NCBI GenBank assembly: GCA_025345505.1
Contig: JANVCC010000040.1
Span: 15,175,356 to 15,239,355, forward strand
Source of the DNA: Todiramphus chloris collaris
Lineage: Eukaryota; Chordata; Aves; Coraciiformes; Alcedinidae
Length of the DNA stretch: 64,000 nt
Reading direction: 5' to 3'
In this document: positions 45,301 through 57,435 of the stretch, piece after piece
Numbering within the stretch: position 1 is the stretch's first letter
Layout of the letters: the number at the start of each line of letters is the position of its first letter
Translations under genes and position numbers: made by a program
Notes under the pieces: model-generated
Database searches by the model: none
Told to the model about the DNA's origin: nothing
Seen by the model: the letters and a program-made list of their open reading frames with translations, nothing else

Positions 45301-48009
45301 TGCCCTCTAGAAACTGCTTTAAACTCTAGAGAGAAAGTTTTGCTGGATGTTTCCTGCAGAAGCCAAGCCCTACCACTGCCAGGATGGACTGGAAAAAAGA
45401 TTGAGTGCACCCAAACAGAATCCAGTTTATTCCCACGGGAATGAGCTGGTCAGTTTGTGGCCACTAACAGGAGTAAGCAGCAGTAGTACACCAATGCTTT
45501 CCTACCATAGCTGCTGCGGATTCTCATCTCTGTGTTGTGCACTTTTACGCTCATTTGTATCAGGAAAGAGAGCAGAGAGCACATCTGTTGAATAGAAAGT
45601 TGCTATTTTTAACCAGAAGTGCACTTTATAACATTAATGTCTCCTCTTCTCTCCCTGTCACATTTGGAAAGGTGATAGAAAACTACATTTCCAAAGAGTG
45701 AAGAACGTAGAACGCTCTAGAGTTTCAGTCTCATTCAGCTGGGTTGATTTTCCCCTAACTCTTTTCAAAACCGAGAAGCACTTCTGGGCTAGCTGAGTGT
45801 GTTGAAGCCCAATGGGTTTAATTTATGTGCAGCTGGACTGTCACAACACTCTGTGAGCCCTTCCAGATGTGCCTCTCAACTGAATGGCTCTCTATAAGCC
45901 TCCAGTTAGCGATTACACTCCACATGGTAGCTTAACCTGGAGAAATTCAGTCTTTTATGAAGAACTTCTGTGCTAAATGGCAATGGCTTTTCTTTGGAGG
46001 CAAATCTATTTGCCCACAGAATGGGTTCATCAGAAGGTCTGTTAATTTGTGTAAAAATTATTCACGATGCATCTGATAGACCACAATTGACCACCAGTTG
46101 CCATTTCACTGGGCTGTGGGTGTTCTGCTTGTCAAATTAATCTTGGCTGTACTAAAAAAATGGGCTAATAGGAGCTTGTCCCACAAGGTTTGATGATGGT
46201 GCCCTGACCCAAATAGTTTTTCCTTTAAAGGAAAACATTTCAACAAATGAAGGACTAACAGAGGGAATAGGGTGATTTGTGTGGTTTCATTTGGGTCATA
46301 GAAGATTCTACTTGTAAAAGTAAAGATATTTAGAATACATTTGTTCTAGAGAGGTCAGGTGGCCTTGCAAGGGTTCCATGTTTCAAGGTGGCATATCCGA
46401 CTTTCTCCTCCGTGACCTTTGTGGTCCCTCCTTCAGATCCATGTGGGTTGTTTTGGTTTTCTTTTGCTTTGTTTTCCATTTTTGCAATCAGTTTTATTGC
46501 CTGTACCTTCATTGAAGCTGTGGCTGGAGGTGTTTTTGACAGCTCATGAGCAGATGTGACATGACTCTCTTGAAGTCTTACCTAGTTTTAGTGTATTTGC
46601 GTGGATGGGACCCCAGCAATGTTGCTGGGACTGTATGGGACAAAACTGGGAGTTCACAAGACAAAAAGTAAAGAGCTTAGAAGAAGAGCACTCATCTATT
46701 TGTTCTTGGGAGGTCATGTAATATCATTCACTGCTGTGAAGAGCCTGGCATGGCAAAGTGAGTACGTGTCCTGGAAAAATTCTGAAGAAACGTATTTTGG
46801 AGAAATGTTAGGGGTCCTTCCATCTTGCGTTTGTTACGGCTACAAGTTGTACACTCTAGAGTCTTAAAATTTAATTGGGTAGTGACTAAGAATGAGACAC
46901 AGTTTGTTAAAGTTGAATCTGAAGTGTATGTCAGTTATTGCCTGAACTTGTCCTCACTTCTCTCTTTTATCCCCGGTTGCTGTGCTGGAGCCTCCATCTG
47001 TCTGGTGCTCGGGATTGTATGAGATGATCCCTTAGGATGTGGCCTCATGAATATGCTAAGAAAAACGGCCCTGATATAAATGGCTGTTTCAGAAATGACA
47101 GAGGATATTTGTTTTGATTGCCTTCGATTATTTCCAACTTCTTGTTTTCCAACTTCAACATGGTGAATAAACTTTTTCCCCCTTCTTGTTTTCCCTAGCA
47201 TCAGAACTCCCCAGGCAGAGCTTCTCTTAGTTTCCTGTTTTCTTGGCAAGGCAGCATAACCTTGTCATGTCCCCAGGGAGGCTGCTCTTAACAAACTTGC
47301 AGGACTTGGGCTTGAGGAGGGGAAGCACTACAGGGTAGAGACCTGGGGGTCTTTGGCCACGTTATGTTTTGCATGCAGTTCAAATGTGCGTCCCGTGCTC
47401 GGCAGGACCTGGGAAGAGCTGGCTGGGAGAGGAAGCAAGCTAAGAAAGGGTGGCTGAGTCTACGTTGCTGTCCCTGCAGAGTCCAGCAGCCTTCCCAGCT
47501 CAAACCTCCAGAAGAGCAGTGTAACTCATGGGGAAAAATATTACTGTATGTCTGTGGAAGACCTTCTTTCTCCACTCTTTCAGGCTTATGGAACATGTGT
47601 CTTGGGGGTTTTTGGCTCTCTTTTGGTATATGTTTCCTGAGGTTAGAGGCACTGGCTAGTCTAAATGGCATGAACTAGCATGATATTAGTGCATATCTTC
47701 TCCTGATCAACTACAGTGTTCACACAAAGCTATTTTTTCAGGACTGAGATGGATGAAACTCTCTTTTCTAGATTAAAAAAAAAAAGCAGTAAGGTAGCTT
47801 TCCTTGCAGTTTCTGTAACATTACATGGCAAAGTGTACGAAGATGCTAAGTACTCCTAGGTCACTTCAGTATGGGATAAAAGCCTATCTGATTTCTTAGG
47901 TAATTAGAGAATTATGTCGTTGTTTAAGGAGCTTAAATCAGAGTTCACACAGCCTTTGTTAGGACTAGAAACTAATTAAAAGAATGATTAGTCTTTGAGG
48001 TCTATATAG

Positions 48010-48450
48010 CTGAAGTCTTTAGAGCAATGGAATGCCATTTATTCTGAAACCTTACAGCAACACTTAGAAGTTCTCCAAACTGGACAATATTGCTTGGATC
48101 TATACAACGTGACTCAAAATGTAGCTAACTGTGCTGTGGGGTGGTTAGCACAGACAAATTTATTTGCCATTAACAGTCATTTTAAAGAAGCTTTGCAAAA
48201 CCTGGCTGTGTTTGGACGGACTACTGGAAGTTCCCTCAAAAAATCACAACGCTAGGTTAGAAATGCCGTTCTTTGCCATTTAGAGGCCCGAAGAAGAGAG
48301 CTGCATGCTAGTGTACCACAGCTAAATGGAGTATTCCTTATGGAAACCTCAACGGATGAGAAAGAAGAGTTTGTTCATCTGTTTTATAATACTTTTAAAT
48401 TTTATAAGTGTTGTGCCTTCCCCACAGTCAAAACTGAATTATTAAAATAG
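48010..48450 (+). pseudogene. unassigned coding-like remnant, one internal stop
   Basis: From 48010 to the TAG at 48448-48450 one + strand frame is open for 146 codons except for a single TAG at 48253-48255. The translation is protein-like in composition, for example GWLAQTNLFAINSHFKEAL before the stop and HLEARRRELHASVPQL and FVHLFYNTFKFY after it. The internal stop is one transition from a Gln codon. Just upstream the same frame has several stops, with a possible acceptor AG at 48008-48009. A GTAAGT lies near 48474. It may be a decayed exon, a gene copy or part of an old mobile or viral insertion. I do not recognise the protein. It is opposite in strand to TTC1 and ADRA1B. Confidence 0.35.
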
Positions 48451-49359
48451 GGGATTGGCCATAACTTCAATCAGGGTAAGTCTTAAAATATACTTACGTG
48501 ATTCTTACTATGACGTAGGACCATGGGAAGACCTTGGAACATGACTTTCCTATCGTTTCTCACTGAGCTGGGGGATATTTCATCTAACCACGAGCCACAT
48601 CCATCCCTGTCAACTTAATGAGAGAGTACACATTGAAGGAAACAAAAGGAAATGGCTCTCCCTTGGGACCTAGCATTGTTAAATTGTCCCTAAGTGGGTT
48701 TAGTACATCTGTTTATGGTTCAGTCTCTGCTTCAAGCTTTAAAAACAGTCACTGCAATTCCTAAAAAGGAAAATCTCGTTTGGAGGAAGGAGCAAATCCG
48801 AATTTTCACAGTTTGTACCCCTTCACCTAAACAATTCTGTCATTAGTTTCGTGATTCATGCTTAATTGCAGGAGATGAAAATAACATCCAAACGTGACCT
48901 AAAATGTCGTGGAAGATATTCTGATTCTGTTCTGACTTTCTCCTCTTCTTATCTGAGTGGCAAAGTAAAATCCTTTAAATGTGCAATTCTGTTTTCAAAG
49001 TGTGCTTGAAGAACCAAGGGCTCAGTGTAGTTGTCCTAAGGCTGGGTTTTGGGCCCCCAGTGCTCTTTTGTGCTGTCCATGACACTGTTTATGAGGTATT
49101 TGGAGTGATTTACAAGTGTTGCTTTTGGAAATCAGCTCCTCTGGTAGCCTGTGTGTTTACAGGGCACTTACTAATGTGCTGAAATGTAGATTACGAGCTC
49201 TCATCATTGATGATATTTTCCAGCCTCCAAAAAAGAACACGGTGAAGTGTAGAGGAGTTACATATGTTGGTGAGAAGGGAATCATGGAAGGAAAGCAACT
49301 GCAGAGAGGTTCAAGAGCATCCTAGGAGTTAAAAAGGCACAGTTAACCCCTACGAGTGT
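48451..49359. other. intergenic, no gene seen
   Basis: No repeat or coding exon was recognised. The region may contain distal 3'UTR of ADRA1B if the signal at 49360 is bypassed. Confidence 0.4.
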
Positions 49360-49365
49360 TTTATT
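49360..49365 (-). promoter_or_regulatory. ADRA1B: possible poly(A) signal for ADRA1B
   Basis: AATAAA on the minus strand about 600 nt after the ADRA1B stop codon, the first such hexamer I noticed downstream. It would give a 3'UTR of about 0.6 kb (49366-49958). Confidence 0.35.
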
Positions 49366-49958
49366 TTGATGAGAGAACTTAGCTGAATTCCAGTCCTATG
49401 GTGATAGGCGCAGGCGTTAAATTGTTGAGAAATTACTTTAATCTTTGACATCGTTTTCCATTTCTAAAGTGCTAATGTACAGTGAAGTACAACAACAAGA
49501 AGAATCTCCAGGGAGAATCAGCAGCAGCTAGTACCCTGGAGAGGTACAAACAGCACTGCATTGCTCAGTGCCACTCTCAGGCATCCATACGTGTGGCTAG
49601 CACACGTGTACACACCCATTCATACACATTCCCCCTACCCACCCCCCTAGCTATACATTCTTTGTATATACATATGTGTTTGGCTATTCCACAGCACTTC
49701 CACGACAGCTAAATAATAGGATGTGCACTTCCCTGGGTTTATGTGGCACCTTCCCTGCATTCTATTTTTGCTTCAGTAGTCTTTCTAGCAGTTGGCTGGG
49801 TTAGCCCCTACAGCTTGCTGCCCTTGGGACATAAATCTGCCTGTTCCTCGCTGGCTTCCTTCTAGTGCTATACTGAGAAACTATGCAAAGGTCCATTTCT
49901 TCACCTGGGCTAAATGACAGGCATGGTGCAGGAAGAGAACAGACCATTTAGAGCCTGT

Positions 49959-50521
49959 TCACTCCAGCGTCACATTTGCTCCGCAGCCGGTTCTGCCATT
50001 CAGCGTCTCGCAGATGGCCTCATGGTCCCCACTGCTGGAAGCTTGGCTGCCAGCTGGAACATGTCCATTGAGCTCTGTTAAGAGACTGAAGGTAAAGAAC
50101 TGACTTGGCTCCTTTTCCCTGCTGCCTTCCTGTAAGGGGCTCAGGAAAGAGCTGGAGTTTTTCCATTCCTGGAATGTGCACATCTCCATATGTGGGTGAG
50201 TGATTTTGCTCAGGTAGCCAGGGCTGGGAGATGCTGAAGATAATGTCCTCTGACTGCCACTTAGGAAACTTCCGCTGTCTTCCAGAGAGTCTTTCCTAGG
50301 GTGTTCGAAGGAGCACCGATTCCAGTTTCTGTAGCTGTAGGCCCACCACCCCAGTTGCTTGCGACGGTGACACTGGCATTTTAGGATCTGTATAAAAGCC
50401 CTCTTGAATTCTTTGCTGGAGCAAGGGTAGATGATGGGATTCAAGCAGCTGTTAAAGTAGCCAAGCCAAAAAATGACCTTGAAGATTGTTTCAGGGGGCT
50501 TCAGGGCCGAAAACAGAGATC
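49959..50521 (-). CDS. ADRA1B: ADRA1B exon 2: TM7 and cytoplasmic tail of the alpha-1B adrenergic receptor
   Basis: The acceptor TTCTTCTGGACAG precedes a phase-1 exon that completes a Gly codon, then SLFSALKPPETIFKVIFWLG and YFNSCLNPIIYPCSSKEFKR. This is the end of extracellular loop 3, TM7 with the NPIIY (NPxxY) activation motif, and helix 8, followed by KCQCHRR with likely palmitoylated cysteines. The tail carries the conserved RKDSLEDSGSFLSGSQRTL and SASPSPGYL blocks, rich in Ser as expected for GRK/PKC sites, and ends at TGA (49959-49961): 187 residues. The receptor is a plasma-membrane Gq/11-coupled catecholamine receptor. A single intron after TM6 is typical of alpha-1 receptors. The mammalian arginine run in the tail is absent. 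Exon 1 is outside the window; the ATG upstream of the acceptor is intronic. Confidence 0.96.
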
Positions 50522-52796
50522 CTGTCCAGAAGAAACAAGCAGAGACAATATCTGAGATCATTGGTTAGTCTGCCTTTAGGAAGGATGTCTCATTAAATCA
50601 CAGTCTGTCAAAAATCTGTACTGCATGTTTGCTTTCAGTTTTGGTAATAAAATGTTAGTTTTGTTATTTTTAAAGCTACTAAGAAAATACTTTCCACGAT
50701 CTGAAAGCTAAAGGAGCACATAATTAATGTAGAAATAAAAAAAAACCCCAACGGTCCCTGTGTTTATATGTACACATGTATGTGTACACAACTTCAAACC
50801 TCCATTGTCCAAGCACAAGGCATGCGTGGGATGAGGTTCTGTCTTCTTCAAAGAGCTTTCACATGGCATTTTTGAAGGAAAGTGCTAACTGTTCTAGGCT
50901 TGTCAGAAGGAATGTGTCCAGACATACCTTGTAACTTCTGCTACATTCTCTGGCAGCTCCGAAATGTCACCCCATTTGTCAAGATTATTATGATGACACA
51001 AAGCTCTTGAAACCTGAAGCTAATCCTGGTACTTTCCACATCTCAGACATTCGTAAAAATGGTGTAACCCAAACAAAGAGGTTATTTTGTGAATACTTCC
51101 TCTTCCATTCACCACCAAAGCATTTCCCTGAAGAGGATACCCAAATGAAAAACTCATTCTGGGAAATCCATTGAATGTACTTTTAGTGTTAAAAACATGT
51201 GATTATCAGCTAAATGTAACAAATGGGGCTTTGTAAAATAACGTATGGCAGTTTAGAAACAAAACAGGCATTCAACAGTTACCCGTCTGGAGAGAATTCT
51301 TATGTCAAGAAACGGAGTTAAATTTGAAGAGTTTTTCAGATGGAAGGTGACACTCGAGCCTCAGTGTCACAGCTCTGAGGAGAGTGACCTTTTACACTGG
51401 AGTGCTTTCAGATTCCTTGCGCTGTGAAAGCATCTGAGTCAGTTGTGACTGTCAGGGTGCTTTAGTGGGGAGGGATATGATTCCAGGCATATTTCCCATC
51501 TCATAGCAATGTAGAGGCCATGGCTTGGACCTCAAAACTATGCTAGAGCATGTCCTAGCTTCTTGGGTAAATATCTCTTACGTGCCCCAGCAGATCCCGC
51601 GGTTTATCCGGATGACAGTGCTGGCCTGGTGCTGACGGTAGGGAACTGAGCCTCCTTAGGTCACAAGAAAGCCAAAGGGAGGAAAGCACAGGTCATTCCT
51701 CACACATCCACTGCCCTCAGCGTGTCAACTAGTCCTTGAGCTAGCTCAGAAGAGAACATAAGATCCTGGGATGGCAGCAGCTGTATGGAGAGATTCTTCC
51801 TTCCCCTCACTTGGAGGAGTCAGGGAAGATCCTGTGAATCCAGAGCTTTTCCTGGCATGTTTTGGGGTGGTGCCAGCTAGCACTGGCTCTATCCATTGCC
51901 TCAGAGCTAAGCAACATGCTGGTCCTTAAGGTTACAATGGAGGTTTCAAATGACAAGGTTCTTAGTATTTCTTTCATGACTCCGGCACTTCCCTGACTTT
52001 TACGCCATGCACAAGGCTCTTGGAAACTGAACCCGTGGCAGGGTTTGACCAATGCCTCTTCTGCCTACCCGATGGAGACCCTGCATCTGTCCTGATGGAT
52101 ACTACAGAAAGCATAGAGTACAACACGTCTAACATCAGAGAAACTATGAATTGTGATTGATAAATTTCCAGCAGATAAATCAAATCAATCAATGCAAGTA
52201 GCTAAAGCTGTGTCTTGCGTTACCTGTGTGTTGCAAAGAGTATTATCTCTTTGATGAGAGTCATGTTATTCTGTGGGATAAGGTGTTAAATAGGTGTCAG
52301 ATTCTTACAAAGCTTTAGGAAGAGTTGATCTAAGCTTACAACTGCAGCCAGGATGAGGAATATGCTCCAAAATCTCCCACAGGCACAGCTGCAAAGCTTG
52401 ACAGGATTCATTCGGTAAATGATGATTGCTAATATTTTCCCTTCAGTTGAGGGAAAAGAAGCTTTGTGACTTTACAAGACAAGGACAAAGCATTATTATG
52501 TACAATGAGGAACTTTTTGGAGCTCATACTGAAAAATTTCTTGACTTGTTTTCTGGAACTCCTTTAAAATAGAAATGATTTTTAGCTCTAAAAGCTGAGT
52601 AAAGTGACTAAAGAGCTTCCATTTTTCTTATGTGTGAATGTGGAATGAGCAGTGGTGAATTTTTTTCAGGTCACTTGGTTTGCGTTTCTCTCATACTGTA
52701 ACAACTGAAAATTCACAACACATTCCTCTGCCAGATTTCAATATCCTTAGGTAGGTTAAATATGGACAGAGCAAATGCTGTAGTATAGCTTTTAAT

Positions 52797-52937
52797 TCAC
52801 AAAACCAAAACAAAACATAATCAAAACCAAAAACAACCAACCAACAAAAAAACCCCAAACCAAACCAACAACAACAAAACACACACACAAAAACCCACAA
52901 AAAAACCCCAAAACCCAAAGCCAACCGACCAAAAAAA
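52797..52937. repeat. A/C-rich low-complexity tract
   Basis: About 140 bp made almost only of A and C on the + strand (AACCAACCAACAAAAAAACC, CACACACACAAAAACCC and similar), without a fixed period. The Phe/Trp/Gly/Val-rich reading frame on the opposite strand is an artefact. Confidence 0.9.
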
Positions 52938-54987
52938 TTAAGGAAGTTTACTGACAAATTTTGTGAAATTCCCTAAGGACAAGTAAAATGAGCTCTGCTG
53001 TAGAGAAGAGAACTGGGAACCAATGCAGATAAATAAGTTGTGCTTGTAAATTTAAATTGCATGTGAACCAAATATAACTACGTACACTAAAGACCAAGAT
53101 ACCAAGTAGGGAAGAAGGTAAAAAGCTGAGGGCTGAAAAAAAGCTCCTTTATATTAAAAGGCAGTAAGAGAAAAAAAAAACCAGAGAGTTTCCTCATAGT
53201 AACCCTGGCTGATGCGTTCAGGCTGGATTTTAGAAAAATCACTCTGCCCTGATCAATGATTTAAAAGCTGTCCTGATGCCATTGAGTCATGATGTCACCG
53301 TCAGAAAATCTAGAAATAGATTAATAGGCAACAACAGAAAAAGGTGTGCGGTGGTGTAATTTAAAAGTAGAGATCAGCATTTAGTTACAAAGTAGAAATG
53401 TTTTGAAACTAAAAGATTCAGGAATAAGCGTCAAGGAGTTAATGAAAACACTGATCATTAACCACTCCTTCATTCTCCACTTTCTTCCTGTTCTGCAAAC
53501 AGCACACTGCAAGTGTTGCTTCATTCTTTGATTACGTACAAATTAGCAGACTGAGTTTTCAGGAGAAGGCAAGGAAAGTAGGCTTTTCTGAACTTTATTA
53601 AATCATTTTCCATGTGGGATTGGAATTGCCGCAAGAAAAACTGAGAGTATGGATTGAGGAACACTCTCTGTCCTCCAAGACAGGACAATTCTGGAAAATA
53701 CTGCCTCAGAAAGGTGTAAAAACCCAGCCCTGGAGGCTCTGCAAAACAGAGCAGACACACATCTGCTGATTTATGCATAGCTGATCCAGCCTTTGGGTTG
53801 GAGGATGCCGTGAACGACCTCTTCAGATCCCTTATAGTCCTTCTTTCTCTGATTAACCCTGCAGGTTACAACTGTTCATCAGCAAGACTTTATGGCTTCT
53901 GTTTTGGCAGCCCTGCAGAGTTTTACATTTATTTGCAGTACTGGAATCCCACTGACAGTCTTACACCCCCTCGGTAAATATATCCATTATTTAGGTTGAG
54001 GATTAACTGTTAGAAAAACGGAATGTCCGAGACAGATACTTATTTGGGCACTTACTCTCTCCAGTGGTTTGGAAAGTTTCTGAATGTTTGTGTTCAGTCC
54101 CTTCTCACTGGGTGGAATCTCAACCTGAGTTTTCTACAGAGAGAGAAGCAAAGCTGTTCTTTATTATCTAGAAGGTGGCTTAGATGGGTGTCACCATACA
54201 TGCCATGTGCTTCTAAGTACAGTTTAATTTGTTGACTGTTCTGCAAAACTCCACTGCCTTTCAGCATGTAAAGACATGGCAAAATATTTTCATTAGCTTG
54301 AATATTTTTAACATTGCCCTTGTTTTTGGAATAAACAACAATTATTATTAACAGCTTCACTCTAAGGGAATGTGTATTTTCTACTCTCGTTTGGTTTCCT
54401 GTGATTTATTAAATGTAGTACCACAATCCTACCTCTGATCACACCGTTGACAGCAAGGAGGTTTTTGCAAAGTCGGTGTCCAGCACAGAGGGAGAACAGG
54501 AAATATTTCAGAAACTCAATCAACTTGTTTGGTGGTGATTGTTTTTTGACCGCGCTCACCAGACTTCACAGGGCCATTCAGTTTGGAAATACACTGACCA
54601 GCAAATACCGTAGAAAGGAATTAAGAATGATTTTATTTAGTAAAAGCTAATTTAATTTAGGGTCTGGCTGCTTCTTTATAATGAATGCACAGCAAGTATG
54701 CAAAGCACCCTCAATGAAATTAGGGGGTAGAAATTTGCCATGTTAATTGTCTTCACGTATTCTGCAGAATATCTGCCCAGAACTTCACTGAGACATTAGA
54801 ATCCAGAGTCCGGTGGAGTCAGTGGGAGCCTTTGAAAGCCTTTGTAAAGGCTTGTAAGGACATCAGTGCACTTTGGAAGAGTCCTTAAAATAGCAGGGTG
54901 AGCAGCAGGTAAATCTTCTGGCCTGGCTTAATCCCAGTACTCTCAACTAACTAAGGAAAACTCTTCCTTGAAGGAGGTTTTGGTGCA

Positions 54988-55040
54988 GCCCTCTCCAGAG
55001 GAGAACCGTATGCACACGCACACGTGTACGTACACACGTG
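54988..55040. repeat. short CA/TG alternating palindromic patch
   Basis: GCACACGTGTACGTACACAC near 55016 is alternating purine-pyrimidine and nearly self-complementary. Confidence 0.6.
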
Positions 55041-55668
55041 CTGCTCTCATATTATTTCCTGCTGTTGTTTTCCTTCAATCTAAACGTCTGCTCCTTTGCC
55101 TCTTCTCACATCTGACCACTTCATTTGTGGAGAAAGGAGAATAGGAAAGTTAAGACCTTCTATTTAAGGATTCTTAATGTAATAGTTGGCGAGCTTCTTG
55201 AAGAAAATGTAAGAGACAGGACATGTTTGAGCTTCCATTTCTATTTTATGGAAGAAAAAAACTTGCATCAAAATGAGACCCACCAGTCCAACCAACCAGA
55301 CAAAACCCCCCTAAACTACTTCCAGAAGGCAGAAAACTTGTGGCTCCAATTGTGTGCCTGTGCAGGGTGATCAGATACTACAGTGATTAGCTGGAGCATA
55401 AATCTGAAAAATAGCACGTAAGAGCATGTTTATGAACTAAAACTTTTGAAATTGCCTCTGAAAGCTTTGTGCCGTTCCTATTCTGTGTGCTCCTTCCAGC
55501 CACCCAGAAGAAATAAACAACTGCATAAGTGACTGATAGCTGTTTGTGGTAACAGTGAGTTGTGAAATCTCTCTGGATTCTGCGGTGTGCTTGCATGTCC
55601 TCCCTTCATCCTTCACGCAAGGAACATATATATGTTCATACATGATGGGGCTGAAAGCCAAGAGCTTC

Positions 55669-56005
55669 ATAGAATTACAGAATCCTGGGACAGGACGTAA
55701 TGGGGTCTCTTCTTCAGCCCCTTGCTCATTGGAGGGGGCAACGCTGCATTAGGTCCCCTGAAGCCTTCCCTTCTCCAGGCTGAAGAAGTCCTGCTCCTTT
55801 ACCCTTTCTTCACACCACATGCTCTAGCCTCCTGATTGTTCTGATTGCCTCCACCGGACGCATCCCAGCTTATCATCATCTTCCCTGCATGGGTGCAGTA
55901 CTGCAGACAGAGTCGAAGGAGCGTTGGCTGAAATGGCATAACCCCTGTCCTGGATCTGCTGGCTCCGTTCCTGTGCTACAGGCCAATACACTGCAGCTTC
56001 CATCT
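55669..56005 (-). mobile_element. CR1 LINE fragment (old)
   Basis: CATAGAATTACAGAATCCTG at the 3' end, then CTTCCCTTCTCCAGGCTGAA, CTCTAGCCTCCTGATTGTTC and CCTGCATGGGTGCAGTACTG follow the order of complementary CR1. It is diverged and has small deletions. Confidence 0.75.
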
Positions 56006-57329
56006 GATCAGGACATTTGAATAGTTGTACGTCCTGCGTTAATGGTTGTGTGAGTCATCTTCATGGTATTCTACGTGGGTGTGTTTTCAAGAATGCCATA
56101 TAGTTCTTATTTGTACCCGGTGGGAGGAAAATTTTAAATTATTAGTATTTTTTTTTTGGTCTAAAATTAACCACAGTCTCCTTCACTATCTGCCTTCTCT
56201 TTACTATCTCTGCTTTTTATTTTTCTCTCCAGGCATGTTCACTTTACAGTTACTCTTTTCTAACCACTTTTCTTGTGGTCATTGACTTTCTATTAATTAG
56301 GCATCCGTTTTTAATAAGTAGTGGATTTAATATCAATTAAGTATCTGAATTACGGAATCATCAGTTCTGTTCAGAATCAAGTATTTGATACTTAGATTAG
56401 ATAATATTTAGGCAGGAATGTGCTCCCTGTTCCGTGTTCCTGGATTTGAGGAAAAAAGTGACTCTGGAGGAGTAACCAAGTGCTGTGTTTCTGCCTGTTG
56501 CAAAAAAAAAAAAAGCACATTTCAGAATCTTCTACATCCAGTTTTGCTTAGATGTGAGCCAGCCTAGGGTGAGTGTATGTTCCTGTTTACTGGAACCAAT
56601 GTCTTTATTGAAACAAAATGGTCTGGAGTTGTTGAAGTACTTCCCTCTGTGTCAGTCGATATGCCAGCACTAGCTAACTGTCTACAGTAAAATGTGTTGT
56701 GAAACTATAGTGGGCTAGAAGCAAAGATTCACTGCACAGGTTTTTGTCATCGTTCTAAGACTGAAGAAAAGCCATAAAATTTGAAACTACTTCTCTTTAT
56801 TTATAACAAGTAGAAAATTAAGTGTTTCAAAAGCTTTGAAACACTGAGTCAGGGCGTTCTAGAGAGAAAACAAGCTTCTTGTCTGAACACCATAAAATAG
56901 AAATAGAGAATTGCTGTTTGGCAGTTTTGTTACGGAGTCTGATCAAATTTAAGTAATCAGGGTAACCTTGGAAGGCAAGCGTATCCTCCGTCATGCAGGG
57001 GAGAGAATGATTCCATTTTGGTGTAGATTGGAGTCATTCAGACTGGATTAAATCTGAACTTTTCAACATTCCACAGGAGAGAAAATTCCAATGCTCTAAA
57101 ATTGCTGCAGTGGTGAAAAGCATTGCAAAATACAAAATGATAACAAATGAATTCTGAATCATGACAAACAGGAAGCTTCCGCGATATCAAACCATGTCTC
57201 TCAATCTGTCCTCAAGAAGACAGCCTTTCAAAAAATGAGTATTGTTTTGCAAGAAATGTATTTTATGGTGGAACTCAGCCTCCCTGTGAAAAGGGATCGA
57301 ATTTGGAACGTGATCAGCAGTGACTTCCC

Positions 57330-57419
57330 CAGTTCTGGGCAGTAGATGGCTGCTGGGGGCTGGACTAGATGATCTTTCTAGGTCCCTTCCAACCCCTAAC
57401 ATTCTATGACTCTATGATG
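57330..57419 (+). mobile_element. CR1 LINE 3' end (short)
   Basis: TGGCTGCTGGGGGCTGGACT, AGATGATCTTTCTAGGTCCC and the tail ACATTCTATGACTCTATGAT are a sense CR1 3' end of about 90 bp. It is tail-to-tail with the next element. Confidence 0.92.
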
Positions 57420-57435
57420 GCCTGTCTGGGAACCT

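Larger units (their letters stand above)
40037..47990. other. intergenic, between TTC1 and the 3' end of ADRA1B
   Basis: AT-rich unique sequence with a 48-bp CR1 scrap (41423-41470) and an ATT repeat (42362-42385). Many short open stretches occur, none with recognisable domains or exon borders. Confidence 0.5.

Noticed and set aside
47288-47671. 127-codon minus-strand frame
   Set aside because: A + strand frame of similar length is open opposite, composition is unremarkable, and no homology is recognised.
50522-50561. Extension of the ADRA1B exon 2 frame to an ATG at 50559-50561
   Set aside because: The receptor family splices exactly at the Gly-Ser before TM7; the upstream 13 codons are the pyrimidine-rich intron end.
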